This document shows, piece by piece, positions 1 to 11,918 of a DNA stretch of 64,000 nt (position 1 is its first letter; every line of letters starts with the position of its first letter). Location: assembly GCA_945643635.1 (NCBI GenBank), contig CALZFC010000305.1, forward strand, positions 124,001-188,000, read 5' to 3'. The notes below the pieces were generated by a model that worked only from the letters and a program-made list of their open reading frames with translations, was not told where the DNA came from and did not search any database. The stretch is from Allodiplogaster sudhausi. Its lineage: Eukaryota; Nematoda; Chromadorea; Rhabditida; Diplogasteridae. Both the position numbers and the translations under genes were made by a program.

Positions 1-1447
1 GTTTCTCTCTCCTCCTCGTTATCCGAAGAAGCAAGCCACTCTCGGCTGCCTGCTTTCTTCTTGTACTCTCTGATGGGCTGTGATAGCAAGCTTCTTTTTC
101 CAAGAAGAGATCTGACCCGCCTAACGCGGCATTCGACAAGTCCCTTGTGGCTGTCGATGAAGGCATCCTGAAATGCTTTCTGTAGTTACATCAGAGAAAA
201 TTCAGGTAACTAGCAATGCGTTATCGAGTCTTTCAAATTTCATAATGATCTTCATTCAGTTAAAAACTGTTGTGTAGAAAAAAAGGTTGCTAACTATAGA
301 ACAGTTGGGGTATCCTGCGAATAGATGCGTAACGAAGCTCCGCGTCTCTTTCGGGGATGGTTTTTCTCTGCTAAAAAAGTGCGGTAAAATATCAGTTGTT
401 CAAGAGTTGAAAACTAGCGTGTCAGCGTATGTCAGCAGAAAGTCGGCGATCCTTCTCGTAAGCAGGCAGCGGCCAACCCTGTCGTCCGAAATGTCATACG
501 ACGGGTCATCTTGTAGCCTCTTGAGGAATGGAGCTCCTTGCTTGCCAACCAATAACTTCTCAAAGCTGCATTTCAAAAGGCGCTGGTTCAGACGATGGTA
601 GAAGGGGTCTTAAACGCATACGTTTACTTGTTTAAAAGGAAAATTAATTAGAAATCTGCTTGCGCCGAGTTTTGCTTGCATACTAAAGGATACAACAGAC
701 AAAAGTGCAGTTTACTAAACAGAAATTTAAAGGCCTGCCTGTGTACATCGTCCGATCTGGAACTGCCGAGGGAGTTCTGACCAACGGTGACTCCGAGCGA
801 ACTTGAGGTGTCGAGGGATGAGAAATCGCTAAGTAAATTAAATGAATTACTAGCTGCGCTTACAATCTGAGTATGATTTACCTCCAAGCTCTTCAAGATC
901 GCGATCTTTGTCGACTTCTCTCTCACAAGGGTTAGCATCTTCAACATCAACTGAAAATTCATGAATCTAAGATATGAGCATTCATTTTAGTATAACCTTG
1001 CTCCGCTCGAGTATCATCAGGAAAAACTGCGTTTTTCTCCCACGAGAGCGCAGTCGGATTGGTTGGCGAAAGGGACTCATTTTTTGCCAGGAATGTGGAA
1101 GAAATCGAGAGGGATAGCTCCTGGCTGTTCATCGTAGTCGAAGTTGCCGGACTCTGAGAAGTGATCCACGTAAAAATATACTCATTTAGAGAGATAGGCA
1201 ATCGGTAAACCTCGAGTAAGCTTCCTGTTGCTATGTAATGTGCGTGTGGCGCCGCAACAACTTGAGAGGGGTGAACGTCTATCATACGCTGAGGAGTGTT
1301 GAGCTGCAGCCTGACATTTGTCAGAGGGGAGCCAGTCCGTGTACTCACATATTGCTTGACTTGTGCAATGGTCTCGAAGTAGCAGTCCTCTTCGCCCAAA
1401 CACTCGGGCTCAGGAGCACCCGCTTCCAACAGAATGGTTAGACGCAT
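1..1447 (-). CDS. Accessory ORF2 of two-gene DNA transposon, copy A (runs off the window)
   Basis: Second gene of the cassette, unrecognised by name. It starts at 1447, eight bases or so behind an acceptor (GATCTTTAG) and 150 bp after the transposase stop. Exon 1 (1447-1211) encodes 79 residues and ends in phase 0; copy B has a matching 78-residue first exon. Later exons by homology to copy B are about 1153-997, 950-882, about 836-743, 565-415, about 368-290 and about 165 to the window edge. Exon 1 looks like a compact beta-grasp (ubiquitin- or PB1-like) domain; this is inference. It is followed by an acidic Ser-rich linker and then helical parts with a KETRSFVTHLF motif (DEVRSFVDHIC in copy B). 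The splice phase between 415 and 368 does not close cleanly, so there is either an unusual donor or a lesion. The final exons lie outside the window. It may correspond to the SAMD3-like second ORF of animal EnSpm/CACTA elements; this is uncertain. Confidence 0.6.
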
Positions 1448-1598
1448 TGGGTCTAACGCTAAAGATCACACTAACTAGGAAATAAATCATGCAAATGATC
1501 ACATATTCGTGAGCCGTCGTAAATAACGGGATAAATTGAAATATTGATCTTCAGATCAAAGTATTTGTTTATTGCTAAGAGAAAATAACGAAAATATT

Positions 1599-4347
1599 CT
1601 AGCAGTGGCAGAGGGCGTGTCTTGGCATGAAAGCGGTCTCATTTCCCTCGGGGTAGCCGTCAAGAGGCAGTGGATCAAAAAGTTCCTTGAAAAAGACAGT
1701 TGTGATCGCTCCAGATGCGGTGAAGAAGCAACATTGTCTGCTGTCATCAAATCGAGCGGGATGTCCGATCTTTGCAACGATCTTCCATGTTTGTTCCGTG
1801 AATGCGAAGCAATCGATCTGGGCAGGAACAAAGCTGCTACTCTTGTTCAGCAAAACGATGTCTCCCGACTTGTAGAGTGTCCCGTGATGCTGGAGTAGGA
1901 GAGTGCACTTCACCCGTCGTTCCTTCAGAACTGCCCGTGCGAGCGCTGACACTTGATGTTGCTCGATTCCTTTTCCGGGAACGAATTCCACCTCCTTCTG
2001 AAGACGTAGTGCCCAAAGAGTGCGCTGGATGTGAGTTGCGAACGTGCACGGCAGACACGTGAAGTTCCTTGTAATGTAGGACCGTCGCTTGACGTACGCA
2101 TTCAGTTGCTCGAATTGCAGAGTACTCAGTTGTCCAACTGGCCCTAGAGAACGAATCGCAGCTGCATAGTGCAGCAACGCGTGCGTCTTGTAGATGGGCC
2201 TGGACGAATGGGCTGCAGCTGCGCGAGAGGGCGGAATGTCCAGAGGGACAACTCGCCAAGCAAGAGACACGTATTCCTCGGCCGTAGAACGTACCAAATC
2301 AATGTCGCCAGATGTCAACTCGAATGAGCAGAGAAGGCGACTCAACTCGGAAAAGCGCTGGAACAGAAGCCGGATCTCAGGTTCCGCAACCATTACGTCC
2401 AACGGGAAGAGAAATGGGACGAGCCGAATGAGAAATGCTGTGTCGGCTGCCTTTTGCCCGGACACAGGGTCACCTTGCGAAACATCGGCCGGGATTGGGT
2501 TGATTGTGCAGCTGCTGTCGACTCGCCCAGTAGCAAAGGCACATAACTTATCGTTGATATCCTTGAGCGGAAGTCCATTCCGAATGATGGCCCGAATGAC
2601 CACTCCTAGAAGACGGCAGCTCTCGCCCTCGTACAAGTCGTGGGCGATATCACAGTAGGCATCCTCCGACACGTGGTATCCCGTAATGCCGTTGAGTGGC
2701 GAATCCCCCATCACGCCAAAAGCAGGAGGGCCGTTCGCTTGATACCTTAAGTTATCGCTTAAATTCATCCTATCTCCGATCAACGACAAAGGAACCGACC
2801 ACGCCAAAGTCCGTAATTGGCAGTCCTTCTCTAGGTGAACGGCTCCAAAGTCGCGGTAGTTGGTCAAGCAGTGACGGCAAGGGAAACCTCCGGAAAAGCA
2901 CGTCTGCATCTGGCGGACTTGGTTTAGTGCCAGGTTATCACCAAGAACCGAGTGCAGCCAAGGGTAGACGACAACGCTTCGCCCTCTCCACGACACCATG
3001 ATTCCGTTTTCGTAGAGTACGTTCAACTCTACCTAAGAAGTTAAACTAATTGTTGATCTTTATTTACAACTTTTACGCTTTTTTAAAAATTTTACTTCAA
3101 ATATATTACGGCACCTTGAAGCTTTCTAGAAGAGGCTTGTAGCCATAAGCCTTGTGATCAGACCCGTACGATGTCGCGTAGAGAAACCTAAAGCATTTAC
3201 TTGAAGAACTGCTTTTTTTATTTTAGCATTTTGACACTTACTTCCATTTATGTAGACACGAAGCATGCCGTCTCAGTCCGGAAAAAGTGAAGAACATCAT
3301 GGTTTGAGAGTGGATAGACGACGCCTTTCGTAGACCACTTCCAGGGCAAACGTCATCGAGGTATACCACAATCGGAAGTAGTGGTTTCTTCGTTCTGGAG
3401 GTAGCGTCACGAAACCGTTGCCCGTCCAGTGGAGACAGGAAATTCCCCCTTCCGAATGGCTCCATTTCTAACACCTGAAAAGCATACAGATTCTATATAC
3501 TTCAATGTAACACAAAATAGCGATAAACCTGTTGAAATTCCACGTTCCGAAAGGCCGCTTCTATCGAATCCTTCAGTGGGACAATGTAGAACTTGCACGG
3601 TCGATCGACACGACTCTGCTTCCCATCCAAGTCGCGTACGGGGACAGTCATCGTCCCCATTTGTCGAGGCAAAGGTTCAATGTAGTCCTGTTCTTGTCGA
3701 AGCGCAGCCTTCCTTCTGTATGATGTAGCAACGGTGTTCAGTGTCGCCATAAACTGATCGAAATGGGAGTCGTTCATGGCTCGAACGTTCTTAGCGATAC
3801 GGCGAATCAGATCCACCATTTTATCCGTTTCCGACTCTGTTATTCCAATTCGGCTTGTGGAGGTGAGGATCTCGGCTCTAATCGTTTCGCAGAAGTTGGT
3901 CGAATCATCAGCTTCGAGCGCTTCCGAGTCGTCATTCTCATCGTCCTCCTCCTCCAGCTCAGTTGCAGATATGTCGCCGTCCAACTCCTCAACATCCTCT
4001 TGAAGAGACGAGGCATCCATGTTGCCATTGTCAGCAACATCCACATCCATTGCACCATCGCTATCGCTGCTGTCGGAATAAAGACCCCTCATCAGAGCAG
4101 GATCTGAAGAGAAGACTTGCGATGTTCAATAGTGAGGTACTGTTATTACTTGTTTAAATTACTACTCACGTTGTTGGCTCAAGTGAACCCGCCATGCTTG
4201 AAATCGTCCGAACTCAGATGAGCAAAAGCGGCAGTGATATTGATTTTCTCCAAGGTGTGACTGTTGACAATGCCGTTTTAAGTGGGCCAATGTAGGAAGC
4301 TCCTCCTCGCAGACGTCCGCTGGACAACGCATCGTTAAGATTCTAAA
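1599..4347 (-). CDS. C2H2-finger transposase-like protein (EnSpm/CACTA-like), copy A
   Basis: Probable DNA-transposon transposase. Exons are 4347-4170, 4103-3529, 3474-3242, 3187-3115 and 3032-1599, all in compatible phase, giving about 830 residues without a break. Exon 1 carries two C2H2 fingers (CPADVC...H...H and CRFC...H...). An acidic stretch (SDSDGAMDVDVAD) follows, then the catalytic-like core: IVVYLDDVCPG, a CRHC pair, YCDIAHDLYEGE (HDLxEG is typical of this animal family) and LEQ-like FEQLNAYVKRRSY near the end. Copy B (29644-32455) aligns throughout in the same exon order. The HDLxEG block and the final module fit EnSpm/CACTA-type transposases of animals as I know them; the subfamily is inference. 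A start inside exon 1 (ATG at 4332) is possible, but five upstream exons (5341-6867) are also in phase with it. Appears intact, unlike copy B. Confidence 0.7.
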
Positions 4348-4618
4348 CTGTAATTTGTTGTTTTCCTTTTTCATTAGATATTAACATTCAATGTTATCTT
4401 TCTATGTGCTCTTTCTTTCTATAGTTCTTGCAGCCTTGTATTCCTTTTTTCGTCTAAAACTTTCTTCCATAACTATATTGTTTTCTCTTAATAATGAATT
4501 TTTTTTCTGTATGAATATTCTTAAGCATATAACATGCTTAACAAATATTGGATATTGTAACGTAATTAAAAACCAACTTTGTAACAGAAAAATACAAATC
4601 ACACGTTTGCATTTGTGC

Positions 4619-5690
4619 AATTCGTTAATTCTCAATTCGTTGTAACCAGTGGGTTGTGTTACAGTAGTTCATAGTAAACAAAAGAGTTGCCCAGAAAAAA
4701 ATACTTTGTAAAAACTTTCAAATAACACTCTTACAATGGAGCGATTCGCTTATTTTCAATCAGTTGTAACTACTGGTTGGGTTACGGTAGTTTATAGTAA
4801 ACATAAAGGTGCCCAGAAAAATCCACTCAAAAAACTTACTCTTTTGAATAGGAACGCAATCGCTTATTCTCAATTACTTCAAGGAATTTACTTGCACAGA
4901 CACATACAGAACAGATTGGGATACGGTACCTTTAAGAAATTAAACTTGTCCAGAAATTTATCACTTTCCATTTAAAATAAATCATTGGTACGGATTCGCG
5001 AATTAATTCGCTCAAATTTCGTAAGGTTACGGTTCTGGGCAACTCTCCTGAAAATCAAGAACAGTTTCCCAGAAATGGGAGAAAATAAATACCTTTGAAT
5101 ATAATTTAAAAGTCAAAAGATATAAGCTTACATTCTCTAAACTTAGCGTAACTTCGCTAATCAATAGCAACTACAGCTTCGATAATTGTAATTGTAAGTC
5201 ACATAAAGCACTTACAAAAGCATCTCAAGGTTTCAAGTAACTTTTCACTTGCACCAACAGTATTCCAATACTCGATAAGTTTAAGGACGAGAGTACGGTA
5301 TGTTAAATATTTAAAAAAAATAAGTTAAATCATATCCCACCTTGCTGCAAATGTCGCACCGGAACGGCTTCCGATCAGTGTGGTTGACGGCGTGTTGTTG
5401 GAGACCTGGAAAAAACTTACATTTGGAAATATTTCAGTTCAGAATATACAATGGTAATCCTGTATAAAATGTTGAGCAAAAAAGAAGCATTAATTATTCG
5501 TCGTACCAAAATTTATTTTCTTTTTTTAAAATATACACATCGAGTTGGGTTACGGTACTTCTTAGAAAAGAAAAGAAAGAAACAAGAAAAGAACAGTTTC
5601 GCTTATTTTAAATAAGTTATACAGAGCTGGTTTGATTACGGTTTTTTTTCTGGAAAACAAAAGAAACTTGCCCAGAAATTGAATTAACTA
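4619..5690. repeat. Degenerate ~100-bp repeats flanking copy A
   Basis: At least four diverged copies of a roughly 100-bp unit, at about 4619-4710, 4738-4840, 4857-4970 and 5598-5690, with partial ones near 5000-5060 and 5530. Recurring words are TTCGCTTATTTTCAAT, GGGTTACGGTA and GCCCAGAAA in the same order. They lie directly 5' of the transposase exons and include no coding exon except the short one at 5341-5405. Confidence 0.5.
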
Positions 5691-6867
5691 CATAACCGAT
5701 AGGGTATAAAAAGGTATTGTCGATTTCACAGAATAATTCCTAATTTTGGGCATCATCCTGAGGGACAGATGGGCAGAAACAGCTAACAAACCTTGCTAAT
5801 ATTTAGGATCATCGACAGTGGCTTCTATTCCCTGATAATAACAACTACAAATTTCTAACCACGTTACCCTAGAATTGAAGACTAGACAATGTATATAAAC
5901 ATAACGAACCTTCGCAAGTCTGCGGCAGCTTCAGATGGCAGAAGCGCGGTCTGCGCGGAGATGCGATGTCTTCCAGCTCCGGTAGGAAGTCAGGGGAAGA
6001 GTGCGTACCGATTTTCTAAACAACGCATTATTTATATTTAAAATCTTTTGAATTGTATTATCCTGCTTTCAAAGTTAAGAAAAATAATAAACGTGGAATA
6101 GGTAATAACAAATGAACAAGGAAAAAAAATGTTCGGAACAAACTTTTCAATGTGTGGGAAAATGAGTTTTTTGTACTCTTAAAGAACAATAAACGAACGA
6201 AACTTATTTAAAAGTCAAAGTTGTTAGACGAGTCTGAAAAGTTATCGTACCTGGACAAAAATGCAGCAGCTTAAGCGTTGAAGCTGCGCGGTGCGCGGTT
6301 GTTGGGTGGATTGGGCAAGAGAAATACTGAAAATATAAAATTGCTGAAATAAGTATACGAATTTCAACATGAAATATAAACGATAGTTAATGTACCAATA
6401 AAGAGAAAACACATTAAATATTTAAATTCGTTGGGAAGAATGGCAGCATCAATTAACAGATGTATCAACTTATGAAGAAAAGAATTAAAAGCAAACCACG
6501 CTCGGATGTCGAAAGAATTTGATCTTGCTGCGCGCGCCGACACGCTGTCTAGTTCCAGCAATCGCAGACAAGAAGGGCTAGCCTGATAATAAAAGAACAA
6601 CGTTGCATATTCAGCATATTTAATAATGTTAATTTTATCACTCATTCGTGAGAAAAGAAGACAAAAGTGCTAACAATAAGGGAATAAAAACTGCAATAGA
6701 AACTTGCAAGAATAACCATTAACAAATCAGCTTTTTCATATCAATAGCGGGATGAATGAGTTAAACTTTTCAATTACTTACTATTAGAAGTTGAGTCTCC
6801 AGTTGTTGATCGAGAGCACAAAGAGCAGCTTGGCTAACTACGCGGCCCGGGGACTCTCGCTTTCTAA
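5341..6867 (-). CDS. Putative upstream exons with a zinc-finger half, in phase with copy A transposase
   Basis: Five candidate exons with good splice sites: 6867-6782, 6582-6500, 6326-6251, 6015-5910 and 5405-5341. Read in order, every junction keeps the frame, and the last exon ends in phase 0, matching an acceptor (TTACAG) before 4347. The last two exons give a basic, Cys/His-containing stretch ending in the linker-and-knuckle motif HTDRKPFRCDICSK, characteristic of C2H2 zinc fingers. The earlier exons have no recognisable domain. They could be the 5' part of the transposase gene, or a host zinc-finger gene into which the element inserted. No signal peptide or start codon was identified. 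The order is supported by phase alone, so confidence is moderate. Confidence 0.4.
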
Positions 6868-8082
6868 CTGAAACAAAAGAGCAGAATCGCTACGCTTACA
6901 CGTTATAAATGTCATATCAAAAAGCGATTCAATATTACAAACATGAAATAAAAAAAGGATAAGTTTTAAGTGTTTGTTAACCCGAGATTTTCTTCCGAAA
7001 ATTAAACGTTCCGTTCAAATGATGATTCCGAATATTTTTTTAAACATGGTCGAAAGTGGTACAATGTCACATTTTCTGTTCTCGCATCGCCTCGTCCCTC
7101 CTTGCCACCAAAATGTGACATCCGTTGTCACAATTCTCTTCGGCGGCCGCTTGCGTGTCACATTTTTGGTCACAATTTTGGATGGAACATTAATTGTGCG
7201 TCACATTTTTTTCTGTGTGGTGGCTGGCTCTCGTCAATAAAGGGTCAAATATCTCGACGAAAACGAAGCTGAGTTCGGCCACTCTAGGATTATTCGCAGA
7301 CTGAGCTCGTTGTGATCTACTCTGCGAGTTGTAGTGTATGTACATATGTACATAGTTGTGGTGTATTTACAAGCTGCTCACTTGAACACAGTCTTCTTCT
7401 TCTTCTTTAGCAACATTAAAAGTTCAATTGATTATCTGCCTGACTTTGACTCGTTCTGTATAAAAGAATCACATTTCTTTTATGTATATAGAACGAGAGT
7501 TAATGTAAGAATGGCGTTAGATCGGCTAACAAGACAAATCAGCAATGTCTTAGAAGCTCTCAGGAACAAGGCCGGTCTGCGATGGACACGGCCGAGTTGG
7601 ACCAAGAGATCCGAGGGAAGACAGAGAGGCATGGCTAGAACCAGCCGACTTGGGCCGGGGAAACGGCAGAAATGATGGAAACCGAGACGGTACTTCATGG
7701 CATTGGAATACTGTGAATTTCCTTGGGAACTGTCTGATTTTGGACACGAATGAAATCAAACTTTATATTAAAGCTAAATCATGATGCGTTGATTTCGCGG
7801 CATTTTCCAAACAATATTCAATGAAGGCATTGGATCGGCACGATACAACTACAACTACAAATGTATATTCAATTGATTGAAGATCCAATAGAAAATGTTA
7901 CATCATCGCAATGAAAACATTAGGTCGAATTAACATCAGTAAAAATGTTAATAACAATCCCGAACACTGCAAGCAAACCTCAGATCTATTCTTTATGAGC
8001 TCTTACTAATTTTCTCTCTTTATATCAGAAATAAGATGGAATGATAGGACAGGGAAGAAAACAAATAATTGGATTGAAGTCG
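6868..8082. other. Intergenic, no gene seen
   Basis: AT-rich spacer. Around 7055-7225 the word TGTCACATTTT and its complement recur four times in mixed orientation, possibly a decayed transposon end. Short ORFs here have no protein-like features. Confidence 0.4.
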
Positions 8083-10338
8083 TCATGCTGAGGCCTTTGC
8101 ATTTGGTGCAGCTTGATTATGAGACTCCCTTCCTCGCACTTTCCGAAAGATATCAGTGAAAGCTTCCTTCACGGCAGTAGCAGCTGACTTCGCGAACTTA
8201 AAGGTTGTGTATTCGAAGTATCTTTACTTTCATGGAACAATTCACTCTTCACTTATGAACTAAAAAGGAGTGAACAAAATGAAGTCGAAAAGGCAGAATT
8301 TTTTAAGTGGACCTCCATGACATTGCTGGGACGAATGCTTCTGAGGATGAAGCTGAGAGCGCGACGGAAAGGGAGGCCACGGCGGATGAGGGTAAAGAAT
8401 AGCGGAGGGATGATTTTCTCAAAGCGGCCGCACTTGAAGCCCGGCTTCTCGTACTCGTTCGCAATCGTTCTAATCCGCGTAGTTCGGCCGTGCACGAGGT
8501 CATCTCGGTGGAGCAGGAGGGTCTATAAAACTTCACCTTTCATTAACTCATGATGTAAAAGTTTGCATTTTATTCCGATTTTTTCGCTAAATAGAATAAA
8601 CCACGATTTTTTGAAAAAAAAAAAATTTTTTTTTTCAGTCTCAATTTATTCAAATCAAGTGGTCAGCAATTTTAGCCACTTTAATATCCCTTTGTCAGTA
8701 TTACATCTTCTCATCCAATGATTATGATCTTAAATAGATATGTCGTTAGTAGTCGTTGTAGAAGACAAATCTTGTTGATTTCCTTCATTATCCCTTTCCT
8801 GGATTCACAGTGAAAAGTGACATATTGATTGACTACCCGATGTGTTTTCTACAATGATGGATATAACCATTGCCGCTACCACTATTCGCAATGGTTTTTT
8901 CTTCTAGGCGTATATACCTCTAGGCCATTTCAAGACGGAATTATTCGTGGTCAACCTTGCATGTCGAATTATAGAGGAAGAAGTAGATCCATCCGTCGTT
9001 TGAGGACGTAATCGCTGCCTCAGCTCCAATGTCTACCGTATAACTGCCCAAGCGATCAAGCCAGGCTCTAAAATCAAGCAATAAGGGATAATGGCTTAAA
9101 AAGAAGGAAAAATGATACTTCAATCGAAATTAAAATATCCAAGTATCTTTGTCAGTATGGCAGCAGAAAACTTTACCTATAGCCGTGTTCTTTGGTGTCA
9201 GAAGCAACGAGGCGATACTTGTGGAGGGTGTATTGGAAGGAACGACGAAACCATTGGTAGATAATGCCGTCCATCACGTACAAGTCGACAAAAATTGCAT
9301 CTAGAAGAATCTTCATTAATTTAATTTTTGTTGTTTCAACGGGAATAGAATATTATTACCTGTCACAGGAATGTATTCGCTGGTCACGTAGAATTCCTTC
9401 CGATTCTCGACTCGACATTGTCTTTTGTCAATCTAAAAGTTTTCTTACATGCTTGCAATGTGAATAGTACCAAAAAGACTCGCCTCAGATGGCTCCACCA
9501 TTCGAAGTTTGAAGGACTTGTGGTGCACAGAGATTAGCACATACGTATAAACATGTCGTTCCTACAATCTCTGTCAATCTTCATCTAGACATGATCAGTT
9601 GATGTGTTCAAAAGACAAGTCAATTAGAACATAGAAATTTGAATTGTGTTCAGAACGCGAAAAATAATTATAGTAAAAGAATGCGAAGACGCATGTATGT
9701 ATGTATGTACATACATATGAACATACATACTACATATTTAAGTTGATTATATTTTCAATAATTGACTATGCAAGTTAATGTGCCACAAAACCGTTTGCTG
9801 GTGATAAACACGCAGAAGTTCCATTCGATGGTTGCGGCAGGGCCCTGTATTCTCATTCGAATTGCAGGAATCAATTTGATTGATTCCTACAAATAGGTGG
9901 CACACGCTACAGTTGTGGAAAAGATGGATCTGTAAAGAAGTGCATATTTTAAAAATGTATATGAGTATAGAAAAAAGCTCGATTTGTTCAATTAATTAAA
10001 ATGTGTTAGCCGCAGTGAAGCTCATTTCCAAGACTATCTAATTAGAAATGTATATAAAACTCACCATCCATGTGAGAGGAGGAGCTGTATGGTACTGACA
10101 ATCTTCTCTGTTTTCCTCCTGTCGGATCCTGAAAGCCAAATGATGTTGCACGTGAAGACGGCAATTCATGAAAGGATATGTATATGTTACAGCAAAAAAA
10201 AACACGATGTTCTAACGTGTTAATGATGTCCTTGTAACTGCTTGGAACTCCGATGCCGATCTGATAGGAGGCACTGGAGACGGCGCCATGGAGAAGGCGA
10301 AGTTGGAGCAAGAGAAGGAAGAGAAGGCGGAGACGCAT
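8083..10338 (-). CDS. Secreted or membrane protein of unknown family
   Basis: Not recognised. The start at 10338 gives a strong signal peptide (MRLRLLFLLLLQLRLLHGA). Further exons run down to a stop at 8083. The well-supported ones include 10128 downward, a Cys-bearing exon around 9930-9800 (CRNHRMELLRVYHQQ), about 9557-9480, about 9435-9361, about 9311-9180 (FVDLYVMDGIIYQWFRRS), about 9069-8960 (RAWLDRLGSYTVDIGAEA), 8521-8312 (IANEYEKPGFKCGRFEKI, then a hydrophobic/basic segment) and the last exon 8206-8083. Most junctions agree in phase. The junction near 9480 fits best with a GC-AG donor (GAG|GCGAGT). Few Cys residues for an extracellular protein. Function not assigned. Confidence 0.5.
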
Positions 10339-11918
10339 GGCAAGCGACCGGCTGTGCTCAGCCGAAGACAGTCAAATGATGCGATCACGGAACGATCTTC
10401 AAAGAATCCTCTAGTAGAATAGCCTCTCTATTCTTCATTCCTGCACGTCCCCCTTGAGCATGGCCACGTGTTAATTTCATTCTCGCTTTACTCTCATTGT
10501 ATTTGTAGTCAGTCCGCCCTCGTTTGCTCTTCGTGAGAGGTTGATTCTCATCATTGTAGTCCATATATGCTGGCCCGCTTTGAGAGATACAGTTTTTTTT
10601 GGGAAGAAGCTCACGATTACTCTCTCTCTCTTGACATATTACAGTCTTGTGATTCACATAAAACAGAAAGAGATACGATTGGGTGCTTTATAGAGTCTAG
10701 TATAAAGATACATAGAGATTCAAGCTAGCTCATGGTCAGATAGTATGAGTTTGTGTCAGGAAAAAGAATGTCAGGCAAAGAAGCGAGCAGGCGGTTCCTG
10801 TGATAGTACAGGCAAAAGTTCGCAAGGAAACGCCGGCTCTTGGCAGTAGTAATTCAGGCCTTTGACAAAAGGTGGAGATCAAAGTATGAATGAAGGAGAT
10901 AAAAGTGTTGGAGTCCAATGATTAATTTCTAATAAATCTCAAGAATAAAATCTTATTTTCCTGGCGAGCGGCGACCAATTCCCACATATCCTATGGAATG
11001 ATCGCCTTCTCATGACTCCACTGCTTCGAATCACGAGAGTCGCTCCTGCTCGGTGTACTTGGCGATCACTGTGGAGTGTCTCTACGTGTGCGTTGTGCTT
11101 GTGCTCCTTAATCGGAATTGTTCGCGACTTTTACCTGGATGCACGAGCGCGAAGATTCAATGCCGAATACTTATGTACATATGACGCGATTTGCGAGAGA
11201 ATCAAAATGCTCGGGGCCCTAGAAAAATCATCATCTCCGATTTTGCTTAAAAGTTGTTTCTTGGTAAAGTTAGACCCGCAGAATCGAATGGAATTGGTCT
11301 TGGAGCTTACAAAATTCATTTAAAAAAGTTATGAAGAATTCAAAAAGTGCGCATCTTTTTGAGATAGTCGAGTTGGGCGCATGTTTATGAACATCTCTCC
11401 GCGCACAGTAAAGCAATATACGTGAAAATTTTAAGGTAGATAGAAAAGATATTGCTTATATAAATAATAAAAACAGAATTTGAAAATTTTCAAATATCGA
11501 TTTTTTACGTGCTCTCAAACTCAATGATTAATGCACATGTTATATTTCAATTTACGAAGACAGTTTTGTATGTATCGTATAGAACATAAAAGTGGCTTTC
11601 GAAGGGCCGACCACTCACGAGGCGAGTATCAGAAGAAAGTGACAAAAAAACCAGAGAAATTAATTCTAGCAAAAGTGAAAATGTAAAAACCACCTTTCTC
11701 GAATACTAATACCGTTCAATTTACTTTTTTTTTATGTAAATAGAGTATATAATGTTCGACAGAGAAAATTTATTGTTGTTTCTATTCCAAGCATAGTTCA
11801 GTTGATGCAGATTATTCGCATCTTACTTTAAAAATTGTACTTATTAGTTATAAGCGTGAAAATATAACATGAATGGCGTTCGTGCAAGTGCTGCGAGCAA
11901 TTAAAGTCAAATTGGCGA
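10339..11918. other. Intergenic, no gene seen
   Basis: AT-rich, with short ORFs that look accidental on either strand. A plus-strand ORF of 103 residues at 11012-11323 has no start context, domain or splice support. Confidence 0.35.

Noticed and set aside
2194..2658. 154-residue plus-strand ORF
   Set aside because: Antisense shadow of the copy A transposase exon 3032-1599, whose protein matches copy B.
10042..10338. Start of a neutral ceramidase (SYQIGIG resembles its N terminus)
   Set aside because: The following residues and downstream exons lack ceramidase motifs; family left unassigned.
11012..11323. 103-residue plus-strand ORF with a hydrophobic start
   Set aside because: Could mimic a signal anchor, but has no homologous motif and no splice context.
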